A DNA stretch of 64,000 nt from JACWAE01 sp963847595 (GTDB lineage: Bacteria; Chloroflexota; Dehalococcoidia; SZUA-161). A program made the position numbers and the translations under genes. The notes beneath the pieces are model-generated. The model searched no databases. It was given only the letters and a program-made list of their open reading frames with translations, and was not told where the DNA came from. The stretch covers positions 372,001-436,000 of the forward strand of contig CAWKAJ010000001.1 of assembly GCA_963847595.1 (NCBI GenBank), written 5' to 3'. Below, piece after piece: positions 50,233 to 59,289 of this stretch. Within the stretch, counting starts at the first letter, position 1; every line of letters begins with the position of its first letter.

Positions 50233-50862
50233 ATGAAGAGATACGGTTTATTGCTTCTGGTCCTGGTAGCTTTGCTTGCAGGCTGCAGTACCCAGGTTAC
50301 GCCAACACCTACACCCACACCAACAGCGGGAAAGATCATGCAGTGGCCCAACCCACCACCTATGACTATCGACCAGAATAAACAATATGTGGCAACCATC
50401 AAGACTAACTATGGTGACATCGTAGTACAACTGTTTCCTAAAGATGCTCCGTTGGCTGTAAATAATTTCGTCTTTCTGACCCGCCAAGGTTTCTACGATG
50501 GGGTAAAGTTCCACCGGGTAGTGCAGGGCTTTGTGATCCAGAGCGGGGATCCAACGGGCACGGGGTCCGGAGGCCCGGGATATGAGTTTGCGGATGAGAC
50601 GGTGACCCGAGACTATGTTCCTGGTACCCTGGCTATGGCAAACGCCGGCCCGAACACTAACGGGAGCCAGTTCTTCATTACCTTGGTTGACCTTAGCGGC
50701 CAGCTACCGAAGAAATACACTATATTTGGGCTGGTGTCCAGCGGCTTCGACGTTGTACAGAAGATAGGCAATGTTCCAGTCGAAGCTAATCCGCTAACTG
50801 GCGAATTATCCCTGCCCACAGTAGACGTTTATATAAACAGTATATCCATAGAGGAAAAATAG
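50233..50862 (+). CDS. lipoprotein cyclophilin-type peptidyl-prolyl isomerase
   Basis: A 209-residue protein. ATG 50233 gives signal KRYGLLLLVLVALLAGCST with a lipobox at LAGC. After a Thr/Pro linker, residues ~45-205 are a cyclophilin: VQLFPKDAPLAVNNFVFL, GFYDGVKFHRVVQGFVIQSG, PGTLAMANAGPNTNGSQFFI, PKKYTIFGLVSSGFDVV. The catalytic Arg in FHRV and the Phe in QFFI are present. It should help fold exported proteins at the outer membrane face. Confidence 0.93.
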   Translation: MKRYGLLLLVLVALLAGCSTQVTPTPTPTPTAGKIMQWPNPPPMTIDQNKQYVATIKTNYGDIVVQLFPKDAPLAVNNFVFLTRQGFYDGVKFHRVVQGFVIQSGDPTGTGSGGPGYEFADETVTRDYVPGTLAMANAGPNTNGSQFFITLVDLSGQLPKKYTIFGLVSSGFDVVQKIGNVPVEANPLTGELSLPTVDVYINSISIEEK

Positions 50863-50940
50863 CCGCTCCCCTAGGCCTCCTTTTCAGTGAACCGCGTGGA
50901 GAGCGGGCTATATTATCGCCAATAAACAGGTACTTACACC

Positions 50941-51291
50941 CTATTTCTTGAGGAAGCTTAACAAGGCGTTGACTAATATGCCCACGCCTACCAGGATAAC
51001 AATCAAAGGCCACCAGGCACCGATGCCTCCGAGAATAGCGCCGCCGGTTGAGAGCATGAGAAACGCAAACATGAGACGGCACCACATAAACCTGTGAGGT
51101 GCGAGCTGAAGGTAGCGCGCCACTACGTCAAACAGCGAAATAGCACCCATGCCAAAAAGGAAGTAAGCCAGTGTTTCCCTGACAGACAACACATCACGCG
51201 CCCAGAGGAACAAAACGATGCCAATCAGCAGCAATTCCAGGCCCAAAACCACACTATAAGACCAGACGCGTCGGCGCTTCACCTCTTTCAT
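50941..51291 (-). CDS. hypothetical membrane protein
   Basis: A 116-residue protein with four membrane segments (residues ~10-30, 36-56, 68-86, 88-108). LLIGIVLFLWARDVLS and ILGGIGAWWPLIVILVGVGI resemble the LiaF/DUF5668-type N-terminal membrane region. No soluble domain. It is monocistronic. Role unknown. Confidence 0.65.
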   Translation of the reverse strand: MKEVKRRRVWSYSVVLGLELLLIGIVLFLWARDVLSVRETLAYFLFGMGAISLFDVVARYLQLAPHRFMWCRLMFAFLMLSTGGAILGGIGAWWPLIVILVGVGILVNALLSFLKK

Positions 51292-51523
51292 GCCTTTGCC
51301 CCCTTCTCAATGCGCTCGCTATGCCTGCGTTCTCGTTTCTCCGCGATATTTATAGAGTATTTTAGCATACGTTACAATACCCCCTTCAGGGTGATACGTA
51401 TAATATCACAAGAACATTCCTCCGCACAAAACATCCGTGAGCAAAGTCGCCAGATATTGTATAATGCTGCTAAGGTAACATGAGCAACGTAACACCTATA
51501 CCTTTTAGCTTCAAAGCAGGGCT
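51292..51523. other. intergenic, no gene seen
   Basis: 232 bp with no supported frame. Contains the upstream region of the membrane protein on the minus strand. Confidence 0.35.
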
Positions 51524-51546
51524 GACAGCATGAAGCACTACAGGGC
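51524..51546 (+). repeat. 23-bp dispersed repeat, copy 4
   Basis: An exact-looking copy of the GACAGCATGAAGCAC repeat. Here its end CTACAGGGC pairs with GCCCTGTAG 13 bp further on, forming a hairpin. Confidence 0.6.
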
Positions 51547-51587
51547 GTCACTGTCATAAGCCCTGTAGTCAAAAGCTGAGGTGTTTA

Positions 51588-51651
51588 GGAGCCGCGGCAT
51601 CCAATAGATAGAACTCAGTTGCCTGTTTTCAAGGCTGCGTTTGCTTTTGCG
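51588..51651 (+). repeat. 64-bp repeat, copy 1 (gene 3' end)
   Basis: About 78% identical over 64 bp, without gaps, to 56938-57001. It covers the last codons of the gene at 51615 (minus strand) and its downstream flank. Confidence 0.6.
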
Positions 51652-51905
51652 CGAACCCTGCTCTTGTCCGCGTTGCACAAACCGATGTAAAGTCTAAAGT
51701 CGTCGAATTCAACGAAACGACGGTTTGAGCAACTGGCGTGGTAGAATATCATTGAAGGAATATGAATAATGGCTATCCCTTTCACCTCAAGTAACATTTC
51801 ATCGAGAATTAATTTAGGTATGATTTTATCTGTTTGTGCTGAAAATAAATCCGGTATTGGTGCTGACCTTCGTCGGTTAATGGTCTTCGAGAATGTTAGC
51901 ATCAT
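51615..51905 (-). CDS. hypothetical protein, possible truncated PH-like domain
   Basis: A 96-residue protein. LILDEMLLEVKGIAIIHIPS and RRFVEFDDFRLYIG look like strands of a small beta-barrel (PH-like). The end RVRAKANAALKTG is shared, as a relic, with the sequence at 56938-57010. The ribosome site is weak. Function unknown. Confidence 0.5.
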   Translation of the reverse strand: MMLTFSKTINRRRSAPIPDLFSAQTDKIIPKLILDEMLLEVKGIAIIHIPSMIFYHASCSNRRFVEFDDFRLYIGLCNADKSRVRAKANAALKTGN

Positions 51906-51995
51906 TACTTCGCAGAGTGTCTATGCATTCACCTAAGCTTCGTTCCAGCATGTTTGCTCCTCTAAATCGTGCTACTTTCATATACAAGTACAAGT

Positions 51996-52742
51996 CTATC
52001 TTTGCCTAACCTTGCTCAGAAAGGCGAGACTTTCTATCACATATTCTCTCAATCTCTTTTTATCCTCAATACTTAATTTAGGCGAACGCTTCCCGTAAAA
52101 TCTTTCCCAGAACCGGTCCACAGCCATTTTTTCTGCTTTAAATTCTTGCCAGAATATATCCTCCAATTCTTTTGTCAATGTTATCTCAGGTTGTCCGCCA
52201 ACCTGCTTTAAACGGAGACCACCTTTCACCATCCGTTGGTTCCATTTTTCAGAACGTGCAAGTCTAAGTTCCAGGACTTCGCTAAGAAGACTGGTATAAT
52301 TACATGTGCACGCATATCTATGGTTACATTTCGGGTCATTGTGACTGCGGCACAGTACACCTAGAAAGAAAAGAAAAGTTGTCTCAGTTTTGGTTGGTCT
52401 GCCTTTGCTTTTCTTAAAATCCAAGAAGTCATCAAAAATACTGGTATATTCATAAAAAATCTTCTTGAATTTTTCCCACTCGAAAACATCTTTGTACGGG
52501 AAAGAGATAATTTCGCCGTACTCAAGAATAAAGAGCAGAAGAATCCCATAACATCTTATGAAATCTACTGGGGTGAATGCTCCTCCATTTGATAGTTTTT
52601 TCTCAATATCTGCATTTACCTCCCGCAACCTGAGGCCTTTTTTAATTGCTTTATCCGAGATACTACCATCCGGTAAACGTTCCTCAGTTAGAAGGTAAAG
52701 CAACTCTGTCCACTGCTGCTCATTAATCGTGTTTTCCTGCAC
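51996..52742 (-). CDS. hypothetical protein
   Basis: A 248-residue helical, charged protein (MQENTINEQQWTELLYLLTE...). A Cys-His patch (CRSHNDPKCNHRYACTC) may bind zinc. FLFFLGVLCRS and repeated K/E helices give no family. A ribosome site (GGGGGTA) is upstream. It is AT-richer than its neighbours, a possible sign of transfer. Confidence 0.6.
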   Translation of the reverse strand: MQENTINEQQWTELLYLLTEERLPDGSISDKAIKKGLRLREVNADIEKKLSNGGAFTPVDFIRCYGILLLFILEYGEIISFPYKDVFEWEKFKKIFYEYTSIFDDFLDFKKSKGRPTKTETTFLFFLGVLCRSHNDPKCNHRYACTCNYTSLLSEVLELRLARSEKWNQRMVKGGLRLKQVGGQPEITLTKELEDIFWQEFKAEKMAVDRFWERFYGKRSPKLSIEDKKRLREYVIESLAFLSKVRQR

Positions 52743-52867
52743 GAAAATACCCCCTTTTATGTGCTCGCTTTTCTGTTATATTGAGTACCAAGGTAAATTA
52801 TACCAGAAGTAGGTGAATTACAACTAAACCTAGGTAACAAGGTATTTTGTAATAAGGAGTGAGAAAA

Positions 52868-53056
52868 ATGGACGCATGTTCAAGGGCCAACGAGGTTCTC
52901 CACAAAAAACTTGATGAGGCCATTGATGCAATCGAAAAGGGCGATGCTTGTTCCTTCGATAAAGCATTAGAGGATATGATCAAAATAAGAAAGGGGATGG
53001 AAATCGGTGCTTGTCCGATTATTCCAAAGAAGGAAGTGGGATTCAAAAAGGCTTAA
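52868..53056 (+). CDS. hypothetical small protein
   Basis: A 62-residue protein with three Cys spread along an acidic helical chain (MDACSRANEVLHKKLDEAID...). ATG 52868 is 9 bp after AAGGAG; a GTG start at 52859 is too close to that site. It stands alone. Function unknown. Confidence 0.6.
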   Translation: MDACSRANEVLHKKLDEAIDAIEKGDACSFDKALEDMIKIRKGMEIGACPIIPKKEVGFKKA

Positions 53057-53302
53057 CACCCGAAAGGCTCAGAAGTAGTATTGAAACAAGAAAGGACAAA
53101 TTGCTTTTTCAGACAAATCAAAGGGGAGTATGGGGAAAGGATCGGGATAAAATCACAAAACCAACTGTGAAGGCGATGCCCAAGTAAGATAGAAGTTTTG
53201 ACCAGAGTTGCCTTATAATATCAGCGATGGCATACAAGGAGTAAAGCTAAATGAAAAGAGGTGGCTTCATGCCAAGCTGTGTTAGTTTCTTTACAGACGA
53301 GG

Positions 53303-54667
53303 ATGCTGAAAGTGAAGTGGCTTACTAACATTTTCCAGAAAGCCTTCTGGGGCAAGTTTCCGGAGTCAGCTAAGATTGACTGTGAAGTGGTTGATCTGAT
53401 TGCTCCAGGCCTATATCAGTTCCTCGTAGAAAGGAAAATACCGGCTGCAAAGATCACGCTGGAAAATCCCTGGGACAAAAAGGTACAAGACTTTGAAGCG
53501 CAGCTTAGGTTGCAAGACATCACCGACTGGGTTTCATCCTCTTTGTCAGAGGTTAAGCCTAAGGATAAAGGAACAATCAGGATAGTTCTTCCTCTCCCAC
53601 TCGATAAGCTTTACGGCTATGAGGAGAAGACCGCTAGCTTCGAACTCAAATGCCACTATAGAGACCCCTCTGGCAAAAGCAGAGAGTATTCAGACACAAA
53701 GATCGTTCGTATCCTGGCTAAGGACGATATGATTTGGTCACTGAACGTGATGGGGGTAGAAGAGGATCTCAGCGAACTTATAGCGGCATGGGTTACCCCA
53801 CGTGATGATAATGTTCAGAAGCTTATACATGAAAGCGCAAAGAACGAGGATGCAAAGGCGGTGGGTGGACTCTTAGGTTATCAAGAGACGCAGTACATAT
53901 CACATCTTAAAGAGAGATACCGAATCAGTCCGAATACACACATGTTGATTAAGCTACATCTAAGAGAGAACTCCGTTGTCCAAGGAGTTCTGAGTCAAGT
54001 GCTGGGCGGTTCAGGTAATGACATCAGATTTGGTTTACTTGATCCAGACAAGATGATTGCGCTGACTTCGAATCTACCGCAGCAAGCCCCCGTACTCCTG
54101 CAGCTTGCCAAGAGTGGCTACCAAATTAGATTCAATGCCCCCATTGAGAGCGATTATTATATGGTTTTCGATAACACCTTCTCCACTTTCGCAAAGAAGG
54201 AGGTTGAAATCTCTATCCAGACAATTGCCTCTTTGACCCACAGCGAAATTGTTTGGTACCAGTTAAGGGCTATCTATGAAACGATTCAGCAAAAGGGATA
54301 TTCTTACGTTAGTTCTCCTATAAGCTATGCCCCCGGAGTGTCTCAGAGGGTGAAAAGGCCAGTGAAAACGATAGAACTTAAGGGTGGCAACTGTATAGAC
54401 GGATGCGTTCTATTCGCATCCTGTTTTGAGGCCATAGGTTTAGATACACATATCATCATTTTGCCCAACGCGGGCCACTCTCTTGTAGCTACGAGAACTT
54501 GGCGAGACTCACCAGAATTTTGGATTATCGAGGCAACGGCGGTCGGTTCGTCCTCTTTTGAAGAGTCCCTGAGAACGGGAAACGACGCCTATGAGAGAAA
54601 CCGTGAGACTGCTAGGTGGATAAGCATCACCGACGCAAGGAAAAAGCGCGTCATGCCCTTAGCGTGA
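53303..54667 (+). CDS. transglutaminase-like cysteine peptidase-fold protein
   Basis: A 454-residue protein. The C-terminal third has the transglutaminase core: GGNCIDGCVLFASCFEAIG (Cys), LPNAGHSLVATRTW (His) and FWIIEATAVG (Glu in place of Asp). The N-terminal two thirds are beta-rich and unfamiliar (residues ~1-300), perhaps for binding. It has no signal peptide. The start is ATG 53303 or GTG 53261. Stands alone. It could be a protease or cross-linker; the target is unknown. Confidence 0.7.
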   Translation: MLKVKWLTNIFQKAFWGKFPESAKIDCEVVDLIAPGLYQFLVERKIPAAKITLENPWDKKVQDFEAQLRLQDITDWVSSSLSEVKPKDKGTIRIVLPLPLDKLYGYEEKTASFELKCHYRDPSGKSREYSDTKIVRILAKDDMIWSLNVMGVEEDLSELIAAWVTPRDDNVQKLIHESAKNEDAKAVGGLLGYQETQYISHLKERYRISPNTHMLIKLHLRENSVVQGVLSQVLGGSGNDIRFGLLDPDKMIALTSNLPQQAPVLLQLAKSGYQIRFNAPIESDYYMVFDNTFSTFAKKEVEISIQTIASLTHSEIVWYQLRAIYETIQQKGYSYVSSPISYAPGVSQRVKRPVKTIELKGGNCIDGCVLFASCFEAIGLDTHIIILPNAGHSLVATRTWRDSPEFWIIEATAVGSSSFEESLRTGNDAYERNRETARWISITDARKKRVMPLA

Positions 54668-54978
54668 GCGTAGTCACGTAAGTTTTGCTAAAGATTCAAC
54701 CAAACTCTTTGTTGTCCACTTCCGTGGGAGAAATACTGACACTTGGGAAAGGAACGGCATCCCAGAAGCGGAATGTTTCAACTAACTGCCGCCTCACAAC
54801 ACATTTTGGACTTTTGTGTGGTGACGAACCGCGGTGGATTGGAAACAGTCTATCACTCTGATATCCTGTAGAGCAGCATTCTGTTTCTCTTTAGCTTGCC
54901 CTTTTGATTTCTCAGTTGATGTAGAGTCCTTCTTTGTCAAGGCACATCTCCTGAGACTTGTTAAATCTAAGTATCTGA
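54668..54978. other. intergenic, no gene seen
   Basis: 311 bp between convergent genes with no supported frame or strong hairpin. Confidence 0.4.
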
Positions 54979-55464
54979 CTATCGGGCGATAAAGGTTTGC
55001 CTGCGCTGTGCTACTAAGTCGCCATTTTGATTGATATAGGTAATCTCCATAGTGAGGAAGACCATTCTCCCACCTGTTTTGCCTTCCCTTTCTTTAGCGT
55101 CAGCGAACTTGGCATACCAAATCAATGTGTCACCAGCACGCACTGGGAGGAAGAGGTCGTATTCCACACCTCCATCTAAGATGCGAAACAAGCCAGCTTT
55201 GAACACGGCTTCAAGTACAGGCGCCATTACCTCAATAGCGCCAGTGCTTACCTTCGCTGGCCACCCAAAGAAGCCGGGTGGGCAGATTATCTCCCCATAT
55301 TTGCTGTTTTTGGCATACTCCACATCACTGTAAAGTGGATTAGGATCCCCTACAGCTTCTGCATATCTTCTTATTGCTCCTCCCTCTACCTCATTAATGC
55401 CAGGTGGAGTTATAGTGCCTATCAGTTTCCTAAGCTCGTCCATGACCACCGAGCCCTCGGTCAT
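54979..55464 (-). CDS. MaoC-like N-terminal hotdog dehydratase
   Basis: A 161-residue protein with the hotdog-fold pattern: NEVEGGAIRRYAEAVGDPNP (the MaoC_dehydrat_N start), CPPGFFGWPAK, then RILDGGVEYDLFLPVRAGDT. Such proteins hydrate or dehydrate enoyl-CoA substrates or act as one subunit of a two-part enzyme. Starts 55464 with GAGG upstream. It is just downstream of the acyl-CoA dehydrogenase, in its operon, fitting a fatty or aromatic acyl-CoA pathway. Confidence 0.8.
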   Translation of the reverse strand: MTEGSVVMDELRKLIGTITPPGINEVEGGAIRRYAEAVGDPNPLYSDVEYAKNSKYGEIICPPGFFGWPAKVSTGAIEVMAPVLEAVFKAGLFRILDGGVEYDLFLPVRAGDTLIWYAKFADAKEREGKTGGRMVFLTMEITYINQNGDLVAQRRQTFIAR

Positions 55465-55506
55465 TTTAGATACCTCGTTGTGAACTCTGTCTCAAAAAGT
55501 AGCGAG

Positions 55507-56707
55507 CTACCAGCTTCTTGGCAAGCCCAGCCCCAGCAAGCAGACGAGGTTCCTCATGATCTCCGAAGAACCACCGGCGAGGCTTAACCCGGCGCGTGTC
55601 TGATAATATCTCTCGAATCTACCCTGTAGCGGTGCCCATCTGGACTCCTTTACCTGCCCATAGAGTCCCATGATTTGGCAGCCGGTATAGGAGAGCCGCT
55701 GCATTAGCTCTGTGGCCAGGACCTTGGCCGCACATGCCAGCGGGGCAGCTATCACTAGGCCACCCTTGATCTGGCTCCAAACTACGGAGTAGGAGAATGC
55801 ACGGCCAGCCTCGATATCGATCGCCAGCTGGGCTAGGCTATGCCTGATGATCGGGTTTTTGGCCGGGACCTGACCACCCGATCTTGACTCTTTGCAAAAC
55901 TCTACCAGTTCCTCAAGCTCTCGCCGGCACAGGGAAAACATGCCAATCATGGAGCGCTCGAAGTTGGAAGTCATTTGCGAAGCCAGCCAACCCTGGTTTT
56001 CCTCACCCACCCTATTGCGTACCGGGACGCGGACATCATCGAAGAAGACCTCGTTCTGTATGTGGGAGCCCTCCATGCTAAGGATGGGACGGAGGGTGAT
56101 GCCTAGGGTCTTCATATCCACCAGGAAGAAGGAAAGCCCTCGGCTCCTCTTCTCCTCTGGATTTGTCCTGGCGAGCATAAAACCCCAGTCAGCAAGGTGA
56201 GCCCCGCTACTCCACGTCTTTTGCCCATTGATAATGTAGTCGTCTCCATCCCTTACGGCCTTGGTGGTAAGAGATGCTAGTATCTGAACCGGCACCAGGC
56301 TCACTCCACAATTGAGTCCAGAATCGCTCTGCCCGCGCTATAGGAGGCAGGTGTTCCCTCTTCTGCTCTTCGTTTGCGGTGACTAGAAGCGTAGGGGCCA
56401 GCATAAGAACTGCCTCGGGATCGACCCCCGCCGCCCTGTAGTATCCCAATACCTCGCTAAAGATGAACTGCTCTATGAGAGAAGCGTCCTGCCCCTCATA
56501 TTCCTTGGGCCATGGCCGAGAGAGCCAGCCTCTTGCTGCGAGCTTCTTGGCCATCTGCTTGTGAAACTCCCAGCAGGCATCATCCTCCCCAAACATGGCC
56601 TCCAGGGATATCCACCACTCAGGTGGGGCGTTCTTCATCTCTTCCCTGTAGAAATCATCGAATTCCTTTCTTAACGCTTCCTCTTCCGGGGTGAATCGAA
56701 AATCCAT
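55507..56707 (-). pseudogene. acyl-CoA dehydrogenase with single-base frameshift
   Basis: The N-terminal part (56707 to ~56282) reads MDFRFTPEEEALRKEFDDFY, WPKEYEGQDASLIEQF and SEPGAGSD; the C-terminal part (from ~56280 to 55507) goes on LASLTTKAVRDGDDYIING and then SSGAHLADWG to the end. One extra base at 56281 (GAT-A-CTA) separates them; without it the chain reads GSDLASL, as in the family. Restored length ~400 residues. It oxidises acyl-CoA and hands electrons to ETF. A sequencing error is possible, so this may be an intact gene in reality. Confidence 0.9.
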
Positions 56708-56937
56708 CTTTGGCTCCCCTTATCTAATGAGCTCATCTGACCAGAAAAGTCTGTTAGCCTTCTAACGTAGGACAGTATGCGCTGTTGCCCGGTGCTCTGC
56801 CTTAGCATCACATCAGTAGCACAGCCGGACCTCAGCACGCTGCTGGAAGCATCAAGCCCCTAGGGACGCTGCGTCTATTTACTCGACTTCGATCTATAGG
56901 GAGTCGGCTGGAAGTGGTACCTGAATACGCAATTCCG
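56708..56937. other. intergenic, no gene seen
   Basis: 230 bp upstream of the acyl-CoA dehydrogenase with no supported gene. Confidence 0.35.
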
Positions 56938-57001
56938 GGAGCCGCGGTGTTCAATACATAGAACTAAAAACCCCATTTTCAAGGCAGTGTTTGCTTTTGC
57001 T
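56938..57001 (+). repeat. 64-bp repeat, copy 2
   Basis: Partner of 51588-51651. In the minus strand it could read AKANTALK, like the end of the gene at 51615, but a stop stands just before it: a gene relic. Confidence 0.6.
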
Positions 57002-57060
57002 TAGATTGGGCTCCCTTCGTCTCCAATAATCAATCATTACTCTGATCGTTCAAGATATTG

Positions 57061-57354
57061 CTACTGAACCTTGCTAGTATGGACCTTAGGTGACCTCACA
57101 ACTGCTCTTAACCATTCAAGGGCCTCGTAGTCTTCCTCCCAGAAATTCCCCGAATGTTCCCAGTAATAATAGGCTTGATCAGTACCACCAAAGGTAACAA
57201 CATCAGGACTCGCTGTCCTAGGCGGCCGGTGTTTCATCTTCAAGAGCTCTTTCCTCACCAGCGGTAAATACTTAACAGCTTTCTTAAGCGCTGCGGTTGC
57301 TTCTCTCTTTCGGCAGAGCTTGAAAAGAGCCAGAGCAAGCCCCAAAGTGTCCAT
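57061..57354 (-). pseudogene. C-terminal fragment of a TPR-like protein
   Basis: 97 residues: GLALALFKLCRKREATAALK is the end of a tetratricopeptide-like repeat, followed by FGGTDQAYYYWEHSGNFW and EALEWLRAVV, which recall the C-terminus of SEC-C/TPR proteins. The frame extends only ~16 codons further upstream before a stop, and there is no start signal, so the front of the gene is missing. It lies behind the CoA-transferase gene. Confidence 0.55.
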
Positions 57355-57399
57355 TCGCTCTTGTTCTAAATTTGTCCAATTGAAGCTGACGATTTGCCA

Positions 57400-58719
57400 T
57401 CAAAACCTAAGTCTCTTTTTGGCTGCCTTTAGAAGGTCCTCTCTAAACTTGGGATGCGCAATCTCGATAAGAGCGAGGGCACGCTCTCTCTCATTCAACG
57501 GCGCAAGATTCGCAATCCCCCACTCTGTCACTACGTACTGCGCATAGTGCCTCGGCACGGTCACCCTTGCTCCCTGCGTCAGATAGGGCACGATGCGTGA
57601 CTTCTTACCACCATCGTAGGTACTGGGCAGGATATTAATCGCTCTGCCTCCTTCAGACCAGTACGCGCCGATGACAAAGTCGAGCTGGCCACCCGTGCCA
57701 GACCGCATCGAATCCCCAAAAGACTCCGAGGCGATAGTACCCACAAGGTCAACCTCGGCAGAGCCGTTTATGGCCACCAAGTTTTTCTCCTGGCACAGCA
57801 AAGGAATAGAGTTGGAATATGAAGCACAATAAAACTCGACCATGGGATTGTTGCCCAGAAAGTCGTAGAGCTCCTTGTCACCAATGGTAAAGGCCATGAT
57901 CATCTTGTTGGGGTGGGTCGTTTTATATTTACACGTGACAAGGCCCTTCTCCACAAGCAGGTGGGTGCCCTGGGGAGCCATCTCTGTGTGAATCCCCAGG
58001 TCCTTAAGATCACTGTCTGCAAGAAGCTTGGATATCTGTCCCGGAACTGCGCCTATCCCTACCTGAATACAGTCCCTGTCCCTGAGCAGGCTTACCACGT
58101 TCGCTGCAATCTTCTTATGAACCTCCGATGGCTCGGGAAGTGGAGGCGAAAACAAAGGCTCGTCTATCTCGACTAACTTCTCGAACCGGCTGACGTGGTA
58201 GTGCGAATTGCCATAGGTATGAGGCATATTCGGGTTGACCTCGCCGATAACCACGGCGCCCTGGTCGATGACATCCGGTGTGAAGAAGAGATCGAGCCCC
58301 AGCGACAAATAGCCGTGGTCGTCCGGCGGGCTTACTTGGGTGACGATGACCATCCTGCGGGGGTCGATTGCCTGTAGCTTCTTCGACACATTCCCGACAC
58401 TGGAGCTTTGAATCGGGAAGAATGTAGTAATGCCCTCATCATGCTGCCACATGGTAAGCTGGTTATAGAAGCCGCACATCATATCAAAGGTTTTCATGTA
58501 CTCACGCGCAAAAATTTTGTACGGATGAAATACAAGTGCACATATGTACTGAACGTTCTTTAGCTCATCCTTCCGATCCGCGACTGCGTCCATCATAGCG
58601 GTGGAAGGCTCACCTAGGCCCAGGGGATTTAGCAATCGGTCGCCCGATTTAACGACCTTTGCTGCCTTTTTATGACTGCATAGCTTCGACCTGTATTCCT
58701 CTTTCCAAGTCATTTCCAA
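57400..58719 (-). CDS. acetyl-CoA hydrolase/4-hydroxybutyrate CoA-transferase family protein
   Basis: A 439-residue CoA-transferase. IQVGIGAVPGQISKLLADS and LGIHTEMAPQGTHLLVEKG are the family's two central signatures; SGTGGQLDFVIGAYWSEGG and ITVPRHYAQYVVTEWGIAN are the usual C-terminal ones. A Glu carries CoA as a thioester. It moves CoA between acids, e.g. from acetyl-CoA to a substrate acid. Start at 58719 with AAAGGAG upstream. It lies downstream of the redox operon and upstream of the acyl-CoA dehydrogenase, fitting acid activation. Confidence 0.9.
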   Translation of the reverse strand: MEMTWKEEYRSKLCSHKKAAKVVKSGDRLLNPLGLGEPSTAMMDAVADRKDELKNVQYICALVFHPYKIFAREYMKTFDMMCGFYNQLTMWQHDEGITTFFPIQSSSVGNVSKKLQAIDPRRMVIVTQVSPPDDHGYLSLGLDLFFTPDVIDQGAVVIGEVNPNMPHTYGNSHYHVSRFEKLVEIDEPLFSPPLPEPSEVHKKIAANVVSLLRDRDCIQVGIGAVPGQISKLLADSDLKDLGIHTEMAPQGTHLLVEKGLVTCKYKTTHPNKMIMAFTIGDKELYDFLGNNPMVEFYCASYSNSIPLLCQEKNLVAINGSAEVDLVGTIASESFGDSMRSGTGGQLDFVIGAYWSEGGRAINILPSTYDGGKKSRIVPYLTQGARVTVPRHYAQYVVTEWGIANLAPLNERERALALIEIAHPKFREDLLKAAKKRLRF

Positions 58720-59009
58720 ACTCCTTTCTGCTAAATAGAATCCCTGTGGACCGACGCCATGTATGTACTACCAAAGTTAACGGCCCGGCAGAGCCTGGCC
58801 TGATACCTACTGTAGAATATTTTCAGGCATTGAAAAGGAAGTGAATCACACCACTTAAACCCGAAACAGGCAACTGATACCAAGCATGTTGAAGTCAAAA
58901 CCGAAAATGCAAGACTATCAGAGCGGCACGGTGCTCCGAAACCACTTAGTATTGGAATAACAGGCAATAAACAGTAATAATACAATCGCTCTTAACAAAG
59001 GTAGATTTG
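58720..59009. other. intergenic, no gene seen
   Basis: 290 bp between the ferredoxin and CoA-transferase genes, no supported frame. A promoter for the CoA-transferase may lie here. Confidence 0.35.
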
Positions 59010-59288
59010 TCAACCTCTTTCATAGACGATGCCATATCCACCCGGTGGGAAGGTGAACTCGATTGCATCGTAGTCACAGACAGTGTAGCACGAAGCGCAC
59101 TCTGTGCAGAATTTCTTATAGTCTCGTCTCAGCATCGCCTTGCCGTCCCGTATCTTCCACAAATTCATGCCACATATAATCACGCAGTTTCCGCAACCCA
59201 TGCACTTCTCATGATCGACCGAGATGAAATCACGTGGGGACTCAATCACATTAACCAAGTCTCGTTTGTTGAGATGGTATTCATCCAT
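59010..59288 (-). CDS. fixX: FixX-like ferredoxin
   Basis: A 92-residue ferredoxin with CMGCGNCVIICGMN and a second group CTECASCYTVCDYD, enough for one or two 4Fe-4S clusters. FixX-type proteins pair with FixC to carry electrons from ETF to quinone. TAGGAGGT precedes the ATG. The FixC-like stop is 1 bp upstream of it, so the two are one transcript. Confidence 0.9.
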   Translation of the reverse strand: MDEYHLNKRDLVNVIESPRDFISVDHEKCMGCGNCVIICGMNLWKIRDGKAMLRRDYKKFCTECASCYTVCDYDAIEFTFPPGGYGIVYERG

Positions 59289-59289
59289 T

